Of a DNA stretch of 64,000 bases, positions 22,043-33,454 are shown piece after piece; within the stretch, counting starts at the first letter, position 1; every line of letters starts with the position of its first letter. Below the pieces are notes generated by a model, which searched no databases, was not told the origin of the DNA, and was given only the letters and a program-made list of their open reading frames with translations. The stretch is from the NCBI RefSeq assembly GCF_954871325.1, contig NC_088776.1:1681985-1745984 (forward strand), written 5' to 3'. The stretch is from Gordionus sp. m RMFG-2023 (lineage: Eukaryota > Nematomorpha > Gordioida > Chordodea > Parachordodidae). The translations under genes were made by a program, and so were the position numbers.

Positions 22043-22190
22043 TAGCAGCACCGGTCACAATTTTAAGCTTTTGTGGCATATAAAATCTTGGCGTAAAAAT
22101 CTAAATGATTTTAAAACTAACAATCCATCGCTGGTAAGGTTTAACTATCCAAGCAAATGTTTAATTTTGAATACAAAGTTCTTGAAATTG
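22043..22190 (+). CDS. Candidate vWA exons preceding exon A
   Basis: Positions 22154-22190 read QMFNFEYKVLEI and end at ATTG|GTGATT in phase 1. This joins exon A at 22303 to give FEYKVLEIANTIGPSG, the expected first helix and strand of a vWA domain. Upstream, 22043-22133 is an open frame (TSSSTGHNFKLLWHIKSWRK...) ending at a GTAAGG donor in phase 0. If both are exons, the intron between them would be only 20 bp (22134-22153). The expected DxSxS metal-binding motif is not seen here, so an upstream exon is missing or the domain is degenerate. Both stretches are copied in the right arm. Confidence 0.4.
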
Positions 22191-22302
22191 GTGATTATGG
22201 TAATAATTTATTAAATAATTTCTGAAAAATTTATTAAATTTATAATAATCTACATATATAATTTATTTTCTATTAAGGTACTGAGTTACATATTTTTTAA
22301 AG

Positions 22303-22440
22303 CTAACACCATAGGGCCATCAGGAGCTTTTATAGGGATGGCCGCATATAATCAAACTGCACACGTTCAAATACCACTGAGAGAAGCTAAAACATACCAA
22401 GATTTTTTTGTGAGAGGATTGCCTTATTATACAACTACAG
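22303..22440 (+). CDS. vWA domain exon A
   Basis: A 138-bp exon, phase 1-1, is bounded by a TTTTTTAAAG acceptor and a GT donor. It encodes NTIGPSGAFIGMAAYNQTAH, then QIPLREAKTYQDFFVRGLPY and TTTG. This is the second strand and following helix of a von Willebrand factor A domain, including the G-T-like loop that helps form the metal site. vWA domains mediate extracellular protein-protein adhesion. The exon is 1130 bp upstream of exon B. An identical copy lies inverted at 33455-33592. Confidence 0.78.
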
Positions 22441-22610
22441 GTTTAATTTAATTTAATTACACTTTTATTTTACATGCTACTTATAAATTAATTATTAATA
22501 TGCCAATAAATAAATAATAGATACATACTGAGGGGACCGGGGTTAGTATTACCCACCAAAGATATAATAATTGAATTGCTACAGATAGGTAAAGTAAATT
22601 TTTACAAATA

Positions 22611-22820
22611 TTGATAATATTTTTTTTTACATCTTATTTAAGAAATAAATCTTCAATATTTTCTTTATTTGATATTGTAAAATTTGTAAAAACGTATGAC
22701 CTTTTAGAATTGGTGCATATTATTGGGTCTCTTTATTTAAATATTTTAATTAAAAAAAACACTATTCGAATAAATGGAAATAAATGTTATAATATGAATA
22801 TATGTCCAAGTGTTCTGTAA
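22611..22820 (+). other. Small unrecognised frame in repeat DNA
   Basis: A 69-codon open frame is present in intron A-B. Its mirror in the right arm keeps the sequence but lies beside repeats in the same way. The peptide is A+T-driven and hydrophobic. I see no splice sites or family signature and do not consider it a gene. Confidence 0.15.
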
Positions 22821-22844
22821 TTTTATATAGGGAATTAGGTATTG

Positions 22845-23075
22845 CTAAACGAATCGATTTGACTAGATTATTTTAAAAAACGGTTAATTCAATGCGTTTA
22901 ATATTGCGTAAGTCTCAAGATTTGGTTTATAGGTGTTCCAAACCTTTTGTGCCAAAAATAGTGAAATCTCCAGGCCCGTAATATTTTTTTTCTGGATAAA
23001 ATATAGAAGTTAGCCGTTTTTAAAGAAATCGTAATTTAATAGAGCCGTCTAACAACACTGTATTCATATATGGTA
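22845..23075. mobile_element. CGGCT-family miniature element, left-arm copy
   Basis: It opens with TATTGCTAAACGAATCGATT and AAAACGGTTAATTCAATG, and closes with TTAGCCGTTTTTAAAG and GAGCCGTCTAACAACACTG. The copy at 32825-33055 is its mirror in the right arm, so insertion preceded formation of the inverted repeat. Confidence 0.65.
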
Positions 23076-23570
23076 GCACTCGTATAACTTGTCAAAGAGG
23101 AATTCAAATTTTTTGACATTGTCTTTCGGTGGTCTCTAACTAAGCTGGTATTGGATATTTAATAGCCTTTCCCCGAATGAGTTTTATACTTACTCAATTA
23201 GGGTCTTTACATTTAATTAATGGTTAATTTTAAGATATAAAATTAACGCATAATTTTTACTATTGATAAAATTAAAATTATTTTATCAGTTAGAATCGAT
23301 ATTTAGACTGCGAAATATCATCTAACCATTAAGCGTTTTGTTAAAAAATTTTAAATTATACAATGTGTAATTATGTTCGAAATAAGAAAATTACCAGCCC
23401 ACGGGATAATACTAACCCCGTGTAACCAGATTTCTTCTTTTTTTTTTAAAAAAAAGGAAATCAATAAAATTGTAATAATGTTGACAATTGAATGAAGCTA
23501 GAGATCACCCACTAGACGATAAAATTATACAGATATTAAATAAATACAAGAATGATATTAATAAATTTAG

Positions 23571-23729
23571 CTTCACCAGCAAACACCAATGCTGATGGCG
23601 GTCTAGCTCGGGCAAATGCGATGCTTAACAAGGCTGGAAGAACAGGTGCTTTAAAAAAAGTGTGGCTCTTTATATCTGACACTTCTTCTGGGGACCCTGT
23701 GGCCATCGCCCAAGCAATGAAAAATAACA
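23571..23729 (+). CDS. vWA domain exon B
   Basis: A 159-bp phase 1-1 exon follows an AATTTAG acceptor and ends at AAATAACA|GTAAAT. It encodes SPANTNADGGLARANAMLNK, then ALKKVWLFISDTSSGDP and VAIAQAMKNN. This fits the middle of a vWA domain: the helix with GGLARANAML, the buried strand KKVWLFISD with the conserved Asp followed by T/S-rich residues, and the next amphipathic helix. The exon lies just outside the left arm of the giant inverted repeat, so it has no mirror copy. The downstream intron is 4714 bp and carries piggyBac and hAT insertions. Confidence 0.82.
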
Positions 23730-24539
23730 GTAAATTTAATTTACTATGAATATATATAAATAGGTGAATTCAATGTCAAGTCAACTGTAAAACACAATTT
23801 TCAACCCCGATTCCTTTAAGGTTTTTCTAAAATTAGTTTTTTTTGACAAATGTTTGTACGCGTTATAACTAATAAAAAAAATAATATATTTAGCCCCCAA
23901 CTCTCTAAATTAGCGGCTGAGATATAGGTATCCTAAATGTCAATTTTAAAGATCTATGAATATGATTGACATAAGAAGCGCCTATTAAATTTCTTTGTGT
24001 ATAACCTAATGACAGGCCTATAAAGTTTTATAATATAAGATATGTTAAAAAAATTTACTATATGTTAAAGAAAGGAAATGATCATAAAATCCGATTGGCA
24101 TCTATTTGCTTCTCTTCATAGGATTAGTGAATAAATAAATAAAATTTTCAATCTTGAACCAAGATCATTATGAGTTATGGCAATTTGATCATTAAAACTA
24201 TTTTACAAAGATTCCTCTTTTAAGATGCTATTATAGTAAATTATTATTTTAATAATATTTTTGAAGAATATGGTTTATAAGCATATTAAAAAAATAACTC
24301 TATTGCACGCTATACCAATTAAAGCGAATATTTTTTTTATACTCTCTATATATATCTAAAGAAGGAAACAATATTTTTCCCGAATTTCTTGAATATTTCT
24401 AAGTTTTTTGGAGTTTGTTAACTAGAATACACAACGCACATATAAGGGTAAAATATTTTCATTTCATTCTTGTAAATTATATAATGTATAAAAATGATAT
24501 ACAAATGCAAAAAAAAATCAGTTTATATGAAATAAAGTA
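23730..24539 (+). other. Start of the 4.7-kb vWA intron, no gene seen
   Basis: A+T-rich intron sequence after exon B. No frame, tandem repeat or recognised element is visible before the piggyBac relic. Confidence 0.5.
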
Positions 24540-25470
24540 AAACAATTATTTGCTGGGGTAAAACATAACGATACCCCGCATTTGTCGCATGCTACTTTTG
24601 TAATGCCCTTACATCCTACTGAATTCCCACAAGCTCCTATATCTGGCATACTTTCGGCTTGGATAATCTTCCCTATATACATTTTATAGTTATAAATAAT
24701 ACCATCATTTAAAACCCCACTTTTAAGGCTTTTGGGGGTTGTATTGCTTCATCTTACATTGCTCCTTGTAAGGAACAACTTGCTCAACGACGTATAGAAT
24801 TTCTTCTAGTATAATTGCTTTTAAAATATCTGTTGAGATTCATCACAGGTCGTATTTAATGAAGAACATCATACCCTTCAGTCCCAAAAGGACATTTCTT
24901 GTTGTCATTTAGGTGAAACATGATTTATGAACTCCCACCACTGACATAATATTAGCCACATTCTCGATTCTAATATTAGCCTTCCAATATAAACGAGCTC
25001 TTGGCCGATTTATAATGCTCATATAGAACAAAATTCCTACGAATTGTTCCATCTAACGACAAATTAAGGAGTCCGCTTATATCTTTTTGAATTGCATATA
25101 GATTTGATTGTAGTACTATTGTAGGAAGTTATTTCCAAGTAAAAATTTGAAGTAGTATATAGGATTAACTTTATTGGCGTAGGGTAAACTGACTTTTCAA
25201 GGGGCTACTCGTGGAACATTAGTAAAAGAGGATTTCCATATATTTCGTCGTCCTGACAATCCGCCATCTGGATGGCTTGAGTCAGAGTCATTGCTTTCAA
25301 TATCCGAGACATCTGATTCAATTACCCCTAAAATTATTTATTATAGCATAAGAAATAGTAAATTTACCAGTGTCACATGGTATATATTCTTCATCAGATG
25401 AATCACTCAATTGAGAATCCTCACTATCTACCGGTATTCTATAATTTATATCAATAGTCATAGAGCTATA
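24540..25470 (-). pseudogene. piggyBac-like transposase relic
   Basis: Read on the minus strand, the N-terminal acidic region comes first (VDSEDSQLSDSSDEEYIPCD). A possible short intron follows (about 25328-25367), then SDIESNDSDSSHPDGG. Next are the conserved family blocks MEQFVGILFYMSIINRPRAR, LYWKANIRIENVANIMSV and FHLNDNKKCPFGTEGYD, RPVMNLNRYFKSNYTRRNS and DEAIQPPKALKVGF. The end is a Cys-rich finger CGNSVGCKGITKVACDKCG. Many stops and frame changes break it, and the catalytic centre between the ALKVGF block and the finger is largely deleted. It is therefore dead. It lies inside the intron between vWA exons B and C, in antisense orientation to that gene. Confidence 0.8.
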
Positions 25471-26473
25471 ACTTTATTTGGTAAAATTTTCAATAAATAT
25501 TTTATTATAACAAAAATCGTCTAAATGCGCAATGTTAACCTCAGTTAACATACCATATTATTAGAAATAAAAAAATGTATTGTTATGTTGAAATTTATAA
25601 AAATATAATAATTATATAAAATGATATTATTTTTACTAGATTTCAAAATATTTATAGAATTCCACTGGAAGTTGAATGATTTGTAACGAATCAAAATACG
25701 AAAAATAAATTTAAATTTCCAAGCTAACCATTTTATAAAGAGCGAAAATTAAATGTATAAAATTTGACAGAAAAAATGATGTTATGTATTATAAAATATA
25801 TATGTGTTAATTAGAATATACAAAGCGCGTTAAATCGTAAAATCAATTATAACAACATTTATAGCAAAATATTTAAGACGAATAGAGGGTTATTCAATGA
25901 ATATATATACCATAAAAAAGATTATCATAATCGTAATTTTTTAAAAAATTTTTTTGAGACAAATGTGTAAATTTTTTTTATTAATCTATTTGTTTTTATT
26001 ATTAATTTAAAATAACGATATAAGCAAAATTAAATATACCTAGAATTTATAATAATGACAAAATCTTTATATTGACCTTTATTTATAAAAAATAATTTGT
26101 CTTTCTTGTTAATATGAAAGTAAATTGTATGTTTTATATATATATAAAACAAAATATCCCCCTCAGAAACCATAAAAATATACATATTATATCACGAAAC
26201 AATTACCAATTTTTACATTTGGATTAATGTAAAATGCGAAATCTTCTAAAACTATGCTCCGCTCAACTTGAAATTTTGCACATGTATTTAATGGTCTAAC
26301 ATTAGGCTATTAATAATGAAATTTAAATGAGGCTTCCATATATATCCAAAGATATTCAAATTAAAGGCAATAAAATTTGCCCCAATGTTTCATTTCTTTG
26401 CCCATATAGTGACCCGTATCTCAGCCGCTGTTTGGAAGTGAGGGCGAAAGTTAATGCAAAACTCAAGTTTAAT
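25471..26473 (+). other. Intronic A+T-rich DNA, nothing recognised
   Basis: About 1 kb between the piggyBac relic and the hAT element. Only A+T-rich sequence is seen, with a short TATATATATAAAAC run near 26130 and no convincing frame. Confidence 0.5.
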
Positions 26474-26481
26474 ATATATTT

Positions 26482-28218
26482 CAGTGGCGTCATTGGAGAG
26501 GGGGGGGCAGGGGCTCGAGCCCCATAAAAATTTAAATAGCCTACTAGAGCAAAATATTTTTTTTATTGGCTCCTTAATATCCCCTTGAACTAAAAATAAT
26601 TTTTTTTGATTGACCACTGAATGATATCTTTTATACATTAAGTAATATATAGATATTATTTTATTATTTATAAATTAATAAGACTATTTAAATTTTTGTT
26701 AAATGAATATTATTTTAATTATTAGATTAGATTAATGCCTATAAATTATATTCTCACTATGTCATCTGTATTAAAAATATAATATCAATAACTCACTAAA
26801 TATTAATTTAGCTTTAACAGTTGAAGTTTAATTGAATTTTATTATTTAACCCTAATTAAATAAATATAATCATATATTATTTGAAAATTAACAAATTTAA
26901 TATTGTAATTAGCCGAGTTCAAAATGACTAATAAACTGTATATTTATTTTGAAATTTTATTATCATACCTTAAAAATATTTTCAAGGTCCAAATAAATAA
27001 GTATAAGAGATTTCTTTATAAAAAGTAAGTAGACATATAGTTTATAATCCTCTACTATATACAGTTGTTTAATATTAGATATAATGCCAATTTTATAGAC
27101 GTATTTGACAGTTATATAATATATTACAGTTAATATTATAATAAAATTTACTGATAAATGGTTTTGATAATAAATATAATAACAAATTGCATTTAAGTAT
27201 TTAACGACATTTTATTATTCATCCAGATGTAATAAATTTGATATACTTTCTTCTCTTTTTACATGTTGAAAGCTATTTTTTTCTTTTTCGAAAAACAATC
27301 TTGAGTTAAATTTTTAATACAAGTATATTTTTGATATTATTACAAACTACTATTATTTTAAGATATAATATACCAAGGTGGTGCGACAATATATAAAATC
27401 TAAATTGTTTCATCATATCATTCTGGTCCTTATTTTATATTTAGAAAATGTTTTAGTTCTAATATGGCCAAGCCGTTTAAATAACCCCAGGCTTCAATAT
27501 ATTTGCTAAATTATTTCTTCCAAAGATTTTAGTGTTTTTATTTTATCAATTTATCCAACATAATAAATTCTGATATTAGTTTACATCGTGAGTGTCATGG
27601 CTATTACTGCAAATTAACCAGCATCTATTATTTGTTTTGCTATGTAATTTAATTGCTATAACGGCTGAGAGCATATAATTGCATATTTTAGATAAACAAT
27701 AATGGTCAACTGTGTCGTTTATATATCATTTAAAATGGAAGAAAATCTTTTAGAAATTTAAATATCTCACAATAATTTTCTCGATTACTTATAGCTTCCA
27801 TAATGTCATCAGCTCTAACCACCATATAGTTTTATGATTTGGATTGGTCGTTTATACTCTCTCCCACAAAAATTGTTGATTTGGTTTAGGCCTATAAATT
27901 TTTCCTTATTACTCCATTCTATAAAAAAATGTCTAAAATGGTTGCAGAGAATTTTACTAGTTTGATAACCTTGTGTCAATGTAAGTTGTTAAGAATTATA
28001 TTATTGCATTATGTGATTTTTTTATATGCCAGTTTATTTTGTATGCATAATATAATATATGACAAAATATGAAAATCAGAATAATTGTTCAGAGTTAACA
28101 AATGTTAAAAAAGTATAATATATTAATATAAAACCAGGCCGAAGGTCGGGCAACAGCGGCCGAGGGCCCGCAAATTGAGGGTTGAGCCCTGAGATTGTGA
28201 AGGCTAGCGACGCCCCTG
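26482..28218. mobile_element. hAT-type DNA element with perfect 8-bp target duplication
   Basis: The element starts CAGTGGCGTCATTGG and ends CTAGCGACGCCCCTG, giving imperfect inverted ends of the CAGNGGCG hAT type. ATATATTT stands directly on both sides (26474-26481 and 28219-28226), an exact 8-bp target-site duplication as hAT transposases make. Subterminal inverted GGGCTCGAGCCCC and CTCAGGGCTCAACCCTC blocks are present. The 1.74-kb interior has no transposase frame, so it would need an enzyme from elsewhere. It sits in the intron between vWA exons B and C. Relatives are at 17141-17672 and 30953-32735. Confidence 0.85.
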
Positions 28219-28443
28219 ATATATTTCCATTAAGAACACAAAAATCAAAATATAAATTGGATTTAGGTGAAAACATTAGTAAAATAATTTTTCTATCAAT
28301 TTTATAGAATATGAGTTCTCAATTCATTTCTAAAACTGACGCATTCAAGATTTAGGGGAAAATTTTAACGGTTTTATCTTTATTCAATAATTGACGAAAT
28401 GCTTAATTTGATTTTGATAAATTTTTTTAAAATTATTTACTAG

Positions 28444-28542
28444 AAACAGAAATATATGTTTATGCGTTATTCAACAAAGTGGACCCCGATAAACTGAACG
28501 GAATAGCTTCACCAGGCAATGTGATGTGGTTTGACAACTATT
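28444..28542 (+). CDS. vWA domain exon C
   Basis: A 99-bp phase 1-1 exon follows TTTACTAG and ends at AACTATT|GTAATG. It encodes KTEIYVYALFNKVDPDKLNG and IASPGNVMWFDNY. This is the C-terminal part of a vWA domain: the strand after the last helix (EIYVYALFNKV), the D..KL helix start and the IAS.P.NV...D signature. Spliced after exon B it gives a continuous domain (AMKNNKTEIYVYAL). The exon lies 226 bp downstream of the hAT insertion, with no sign of damage to the acceptor. Confidence 0.82.
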
Positions 28543-28909
28543 GTAATGCTTTTCAATATATTTTTACTCTTTAACTACTTACCTCATTACTCCAAACTGG
28601 ATTAATTAAAAAACGCGCCTTTCTGCAAATAAAGATATCATCTATAATTACCATTGATTAATTTCATAATATCATGAAAATATTTAATGTATTAATATTA
28701 CTTTTACTTTTTTATATTTTTATACATTTCTCTAAAAATTATCAAATTTGGGAAATATTTGTGTGCTTTCAAAATTCAAACCCTATTTTTAAATATAAAA
28801 ATTTTTTAATCCATAAATTTAAAGATTACCCATATATTTTCACTACATAGTTTTTTTAAATTGTGAAAATTTATTATAATATTACATTCTATTATATAAT
28901 ATATATATA
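28543..28909 (+). other. Intronic A+T-rich DNA, nothing recognised
   Basis: Sequence after vWA exon C. It contains no frame or repeat that I can name. Confidence 0.45.
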
Positions 28910-30010
28910 AATACACTAATTATTAATTATTAATATTTTAAATTATATAAAATTATATTAGATTATTATATTAATTTTTTTAAATAAATTATCATTTTTA
29001 AATTTTCGGATATATTATAAATTTTATATTGCGTAGTTACAATTATTTTAATTCTATTATTATATAAGGGATAAGTAAAACTATCATTACAGATTTTAAG
29101 GGAAGAAATTATAATACGGTTAATTATCGCGCTTAAATCGTAATAATGATCTATATAAATATTAAATTTCAAGGTTCGTTTAAATTTATTTTCATTGTTA
29201 TTACATATATTTTCAGAAATGTTTTTATGTGTCAATATTTAATTAATTAATCGACAGCTAGTCAAAAGATACGTCCACTTAGGGGTCAACTTTCCTTATT
29301 TATTTTGAATAAATAAACAAATACTTGGCAAATTTCTTAACTTGAGACTGTAACGTGAGCCACACTTTATAAATCTGGCATTTTTATCATTTCGACTCTT
29401 TAACACTCCAAAACAGTCACTGTAGATTTTTTTTTGCCAATAATTTATATTTTTTTCTATTTGACTTTCAAAATTTTGAATCAGATAAATCGTTTTAAAT
29501 TCTCAACTAAGATGATTTGTGTTAAAACAACCTTATATTTTATTATTTTTCTAACCAACACTCTTTTTTAATAATATATATATATATATATATATATGTT
29601 TAGTTTCTTTTTTTTTTGTTTTTACTTACTTCAAGTTTAACGCGGTAGTCTTTTTTTTTTCTTTATTTTTTTTCTTTTAAAAAACAAGTACAAAAAAAAA
29701 ATTTAATTAAATGTTTTTCCATTATTTTCTTCAATTATATATTTATTTTTCACCACATCATCGTTATTCATCAAAAAAAATAATTATTATTATTTACACA
29801 AAAAAATAACAATAATTTATATAAAAAAAAATAATAATAATTTATAACAACAAAATATTAATTTACAAAATAACCATTCCTTTTTGCGTTCATCCTTGAC
29901 AATTTGAATGAGCTAATCACATTTATTGTGAATGCGTATATCAACCATCACTTGCTACACATAAATCTGAACTTGTATATAGTATAAGGATTGCTTTATG
30001 TTCAACTATA
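28910..30010 (-). repeat. Repeat with an 89-codon frame, inverted relative to 9.3-10.0 kb
   Basis: The outer parts match 9285-10010 in inverted orientation. A low-complexity insert (29530-29895, including a TATATA run at 29571-29598 and A/T tracts) is present only here. The frame at 28966-29235 on the minus strand contains FKRTLKFNIYIDHYYDLSAI and ISSLKICNDSFTYPLYNN. The same peptide is conserved over about 40 residues in the other copy, which then stops. The family is unknown. It may be a fragment of an element's protein. Confidence 0.65.
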
Positions 30011-30950
30011 TATAGTAGATATCAAAAACAACCATAATATTATTCCCGCTTTCTAAAACTTATAAAGCTAAGCTAACCGATTAAGCATTAAAATATGAGC
30101 TGTGAATCAGCTTTTGAATGTGGTAACGAGAATATTTTGGAAAAAAAGGTACTCAATATATTTTCATGAACCAAATTTGATATATTATTATTTTGTTTTA
30201 TAAATTGTAGAGGCAATGAATTTCTGAAATAATTTATCTTAATTCTATATCTATCTTTTATAATAAAATTGATATAGCGCAGCATATATCGAGAATGTTT
30301 TAGTACTTCAATCATTTTATATGTATACGTTAATCGAGTTAAGGAAGATTTTCTTTAATTCCTCTAAGATATGGTTATTTAACACAATTTTTGAAAGCTT
30401 TTGTTCTTCTACATCATATGCTTTTGATTATTTATGAATCAGGAAAGGCTATATAGTGCAATCCCTAAATGAATAACTAAGGGAATATTTTTCAGTGTTA
30501 TAGATGAATGTAGATTCGGTCATTTCAATATAATCATAAATTGTTGTTTTTAAATGATTGGATATTATTTGATGATTCCTTAATTATAAATTACAAATAT
30601 TTTTACATCATGGAGTTCCTTATAACTGATAATAAATTTTGTTTTGCATATTATACTAATTGCATTTAAAATATTTTCTTTATCTTTTTAGACCAATGAA
30701 TAAATGAAATTCAATGGTATTTTGATATTTACAATTTACATTTTTTTATATGTTAAACTAGTCCTTAATGAATTTATATATAATTTAAATTGTTGGAATA
30801 AAATTGAAATAAATAAAATAAAATAATAAAACTATATTTAATTAATCAAAAATTATTAGGTTATATAAGATAAATTTTAAATAGTTTACTTCTCAAATAT
30901 CATTTTATATAGATTGATTTCTAAAAAAAAATCTTCATATTTACACAAGA
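30011..30950. other. Gene-poor stretch with one 75-codon orphan frame
   Basis: A minus-strand frame (30088-30315) reads MIEVLKHSRYMLRYINFI onward. No family, splice site or second copy is seen. The rest is A+T-rich with no recognised element. Confidence 0.25.
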
Positions 30951-30952
30951 AC

Positions 30953-32735
30953 ATGGGCGCCACTAGGTATCCTTACAATCTCAGGGGGCTTAACTAATAA
31001 AAATTATATGGGAGACTTCACACACAAACCCCATATTCTGCGGTTTTGGGCTCGCATTTGATTAGGTTTTATATTAATATATAGTACTTTCTTTTAAATT
31101 GAAATTAGCTAAACTCAACAATAATTTCTGAATTTTGTCATTTTATGCACCCATATAATGAATGTTAAACAATACATTACAAGACATTTTTAAAGATAAT
31201 ATATTTTAATATATAATATTTATCCATTTATTACACTATATTTTCGATCTCGAATATATAAAATTTTTCTGTCTAAAGTATCACAAGTGATAAAAAAAGT
31301 TTACCTCATATGATAATGATTTTTAAAAACCACACAAGGCAATATAATTTTTAGCATAAAACTAATGTAACCTTGTGTTATAGAATTTATTAATAAGAAA
31401 AAATTAGTAGGGCCTAAACAAATTAATAATTCTTGAAGAAGAATATAAACGACAAATACAAATCATAAAACTACATTGTGATTAGACCTAGATGACATTC
31501 AGGAAGATATATAAGAAATCAATAAAATTAGTGAGATATTAAATTTCTAAAAAATTATCTTCCATTTTTATTCATATATAAACGACTAGACATTTAACCA
31601 TTGTTGCTTATCTGAAATATGCAATCATATGCTCTCAGAAGCTGTAGTAATAATCTTAAATTTTCATAACCACACAAATAATAAATGCTGGGTAATTTGC
31701 GGTTATAGCCATGATAGTCACGATGTAAACTCATATCAGTATTTATTATGTTAGATGAATTAAAAAAAAACACTAAAATCCTTTGGAAGAAATAATTATC
31801 CAAATATATTGAAGCCTTGAGTTAATTACACGGTTAGGATGCCATATTAGAAATGAATCATATAGTAACTAGAATATAAGAACCAAGTGATATGATGAAA
31901 ACAATTAAGATCTTACATATTATTGTCGACACCACCTCTAGTTGTTTTATTATGTTTTTAAATAATAGAAGTTTGTAATAATATCAAAAATATACTCGTA
32001 TTAAAAATTTAACTTAAAACTGTTTATCAAAGAAGAACAAATTTTTCCTAAAAATACTTTAAAAAAAAGAAAAGGCAAAAAAAAGCCTTATTAGATATTG
32101 CGATAAATAATAAGTTGTTTAATTTTTAATAATATATATAATAAAATAAATAGATGGCGTAAAATATTTTAAATTTTACTTATATTTATAATCAAAAACA
32201 TTGTAAAGTAAAGTTTATTAAAATGTTAACTTTAATATATTATATAACTGCTGTCAAATGTGCCTAATAAAAGACATTTTACCTAATATTTCATAATAAA
32301 TTATACATAATGGAGAATTATAAACTATATGTCTACTTACATTTATAAAGAAATTTCTTATACTTGTTTGGACCTTAAAAAATAGTTTTGGGAAGAGGCA
32401 TGGTAATTAAATTTAAAAATGAATAATATAGTTGATTAATGATTTTGAACTCGGCTAATTACAATATTAAATTTTTTAAATTTTCTAAATGATTATATTT
32501 TTTTTAATTAGGGTTAATTTAAATATTAAAAATTCAATTAAGCTTCAACTGTTAATACTAAATTAATATTTAGAAATTGTGAGGTATTGATATTTCATTT
32601 TTCAACACAGTGACAGAGTGAAAAAGTTATTTATATGTATTAATTTAATCTTCTAACAATTAAAATAGCCACTGATTTAATAAAAATTTAGACATAGATC
32701 AAATCTATATAAAATACATATTAGAATTATAAAAT
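30953..32735. mobile_element. Decayed relative of the 26.5-kb hAT element, inverted
   Basis: Blocks GGGCGCCACTAGG and ACAATCTCAGGGGGC (30955) correspond to the right end of the intact element. ATATGCTCTCAGAAGC, CAAATATATTGAAGCCTTGA, ATTATAAACTATATGTCTAC and GAACTCGGCTAATTACAATA follow in mirrored order. Divergence is high. The far end is lost and the block stops where the right arm of the giant inverted repeat begins. Confidence 0.72.
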
Positions 32736-32824
32736 AAATTGTTTAGGGGGGTTATCGAAAAATTTATGTCAAAAAAATTTGAAATGCACTTTGAAAAGTT
32801 ATATGAGTGCTACGTGCTACCATA

Positions 32825-33055
32825 TATGAATACAGTGTTGTTAAACGGCTCTATTAAATTGCGATTTCTTAAAACGGCTAACTTCTATATTTTATCCAGA
32901 AAAAAATATTACGCAGGACTGAAGATTTCACTATTTTCGGCACTTAAGGTTTGGAACACCTATAAACCAAATCTTGAGACTTAGGCAATATCGGCTAAAC
33001 ACATTGAGTTAACCGTTTTTTAAAATAATCTAGTCAAATCGATTGTTTAACAATA
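32825..33055. mobile_element. CGGCT-family miniature element, right-arm copy
   Basis: Mirror of the element at 22845-23075, containing ACAGTGTTGTTAAACGGCTC and TTTATCCAGAAAAAAATATT. An 81-codon frame crossing it (32739-32984) is derived from repeat sequence and is not a gene. Confidence 0.65.
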
Positions 33056-33454
33056 CCTAATTTCATATATAAAATTACAGAACACTTGGACATATATTCC
33101 TATTAGAAAATTTATTTTCATTTATTCGAATAGTGTTTTTTAAAATTAAAATATTTTAATAAAGAGACCCAATAATATGCACCAATTCTAAAAGGTCATA
33201 CGTTTTTACAAATTTTACAATATCAAATAAAGAAAATATTGAAGATTTATTTCTTAAATAAGATGTAAAAAAAAATATGATCAATATTTGTAAAAATTTA
33301 CTTTACCTATCTGTAGCAATTCAATTATTATATCTTTGGTGGGTAATACTAACCCCGGTCCCCTCAGTTAATATCTATTATTTATTTATTAGCATATTAA
33401 TAATTAATTTATAAGTAGCATGTAAAATAAAAGTGTAATTAAATTAAATTAAAC

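Larger units (their letters stand above)
18380..23140. repeat. Giant inverted repeat, left arm
   Basis: Anchors that recur reverse-complemented in the right arm include CTTGTATTGTCTCAAATAATT (18420, partner 38430), the block near 19090-19190 (37670-37780), GGCATCGATATCTAATTTC (20660, partner 36270), the exon at 22303-22440 (33455-33592) and ATATATGGTAGCACTCGTA (23075, partner 32810). By eye, identity is lowest near the outer end and near perfect between about 21.6 and 22.6 kb. The arm is about 4.8 kb, and the intervening spacer to the right arm is about 9.6 kb. Confidence 0.9.
22530..23425. mobile_element. Possible TIR element, CGGGGTTAGTATTA ends
   Basis: ACCGGGGTTAGTATTACCC near 22533 is mirrored by GGGATAATACTAACCCCGT near 23400, giving imperfect inverted ends around ~0.9 kb. 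Inside is a CGGCT-family miniature element (22850-23070). The right arm of the giant repeat contains the first end (33345) but stops before the second. No transposase is seen. Confidence 0.4.

Noticed and set aside
26327-26638. Overlapping frames on both strands at the hAT left end
   Set aside because: They arise from the G-rich terminal repeat of the hAT element.
32739-32984. 81-codon plus-strand frame
   Set aside because: It runs through a CGGCT miniature element and repeat-arm sequence, and is not conserved in the mirror copy as protein.
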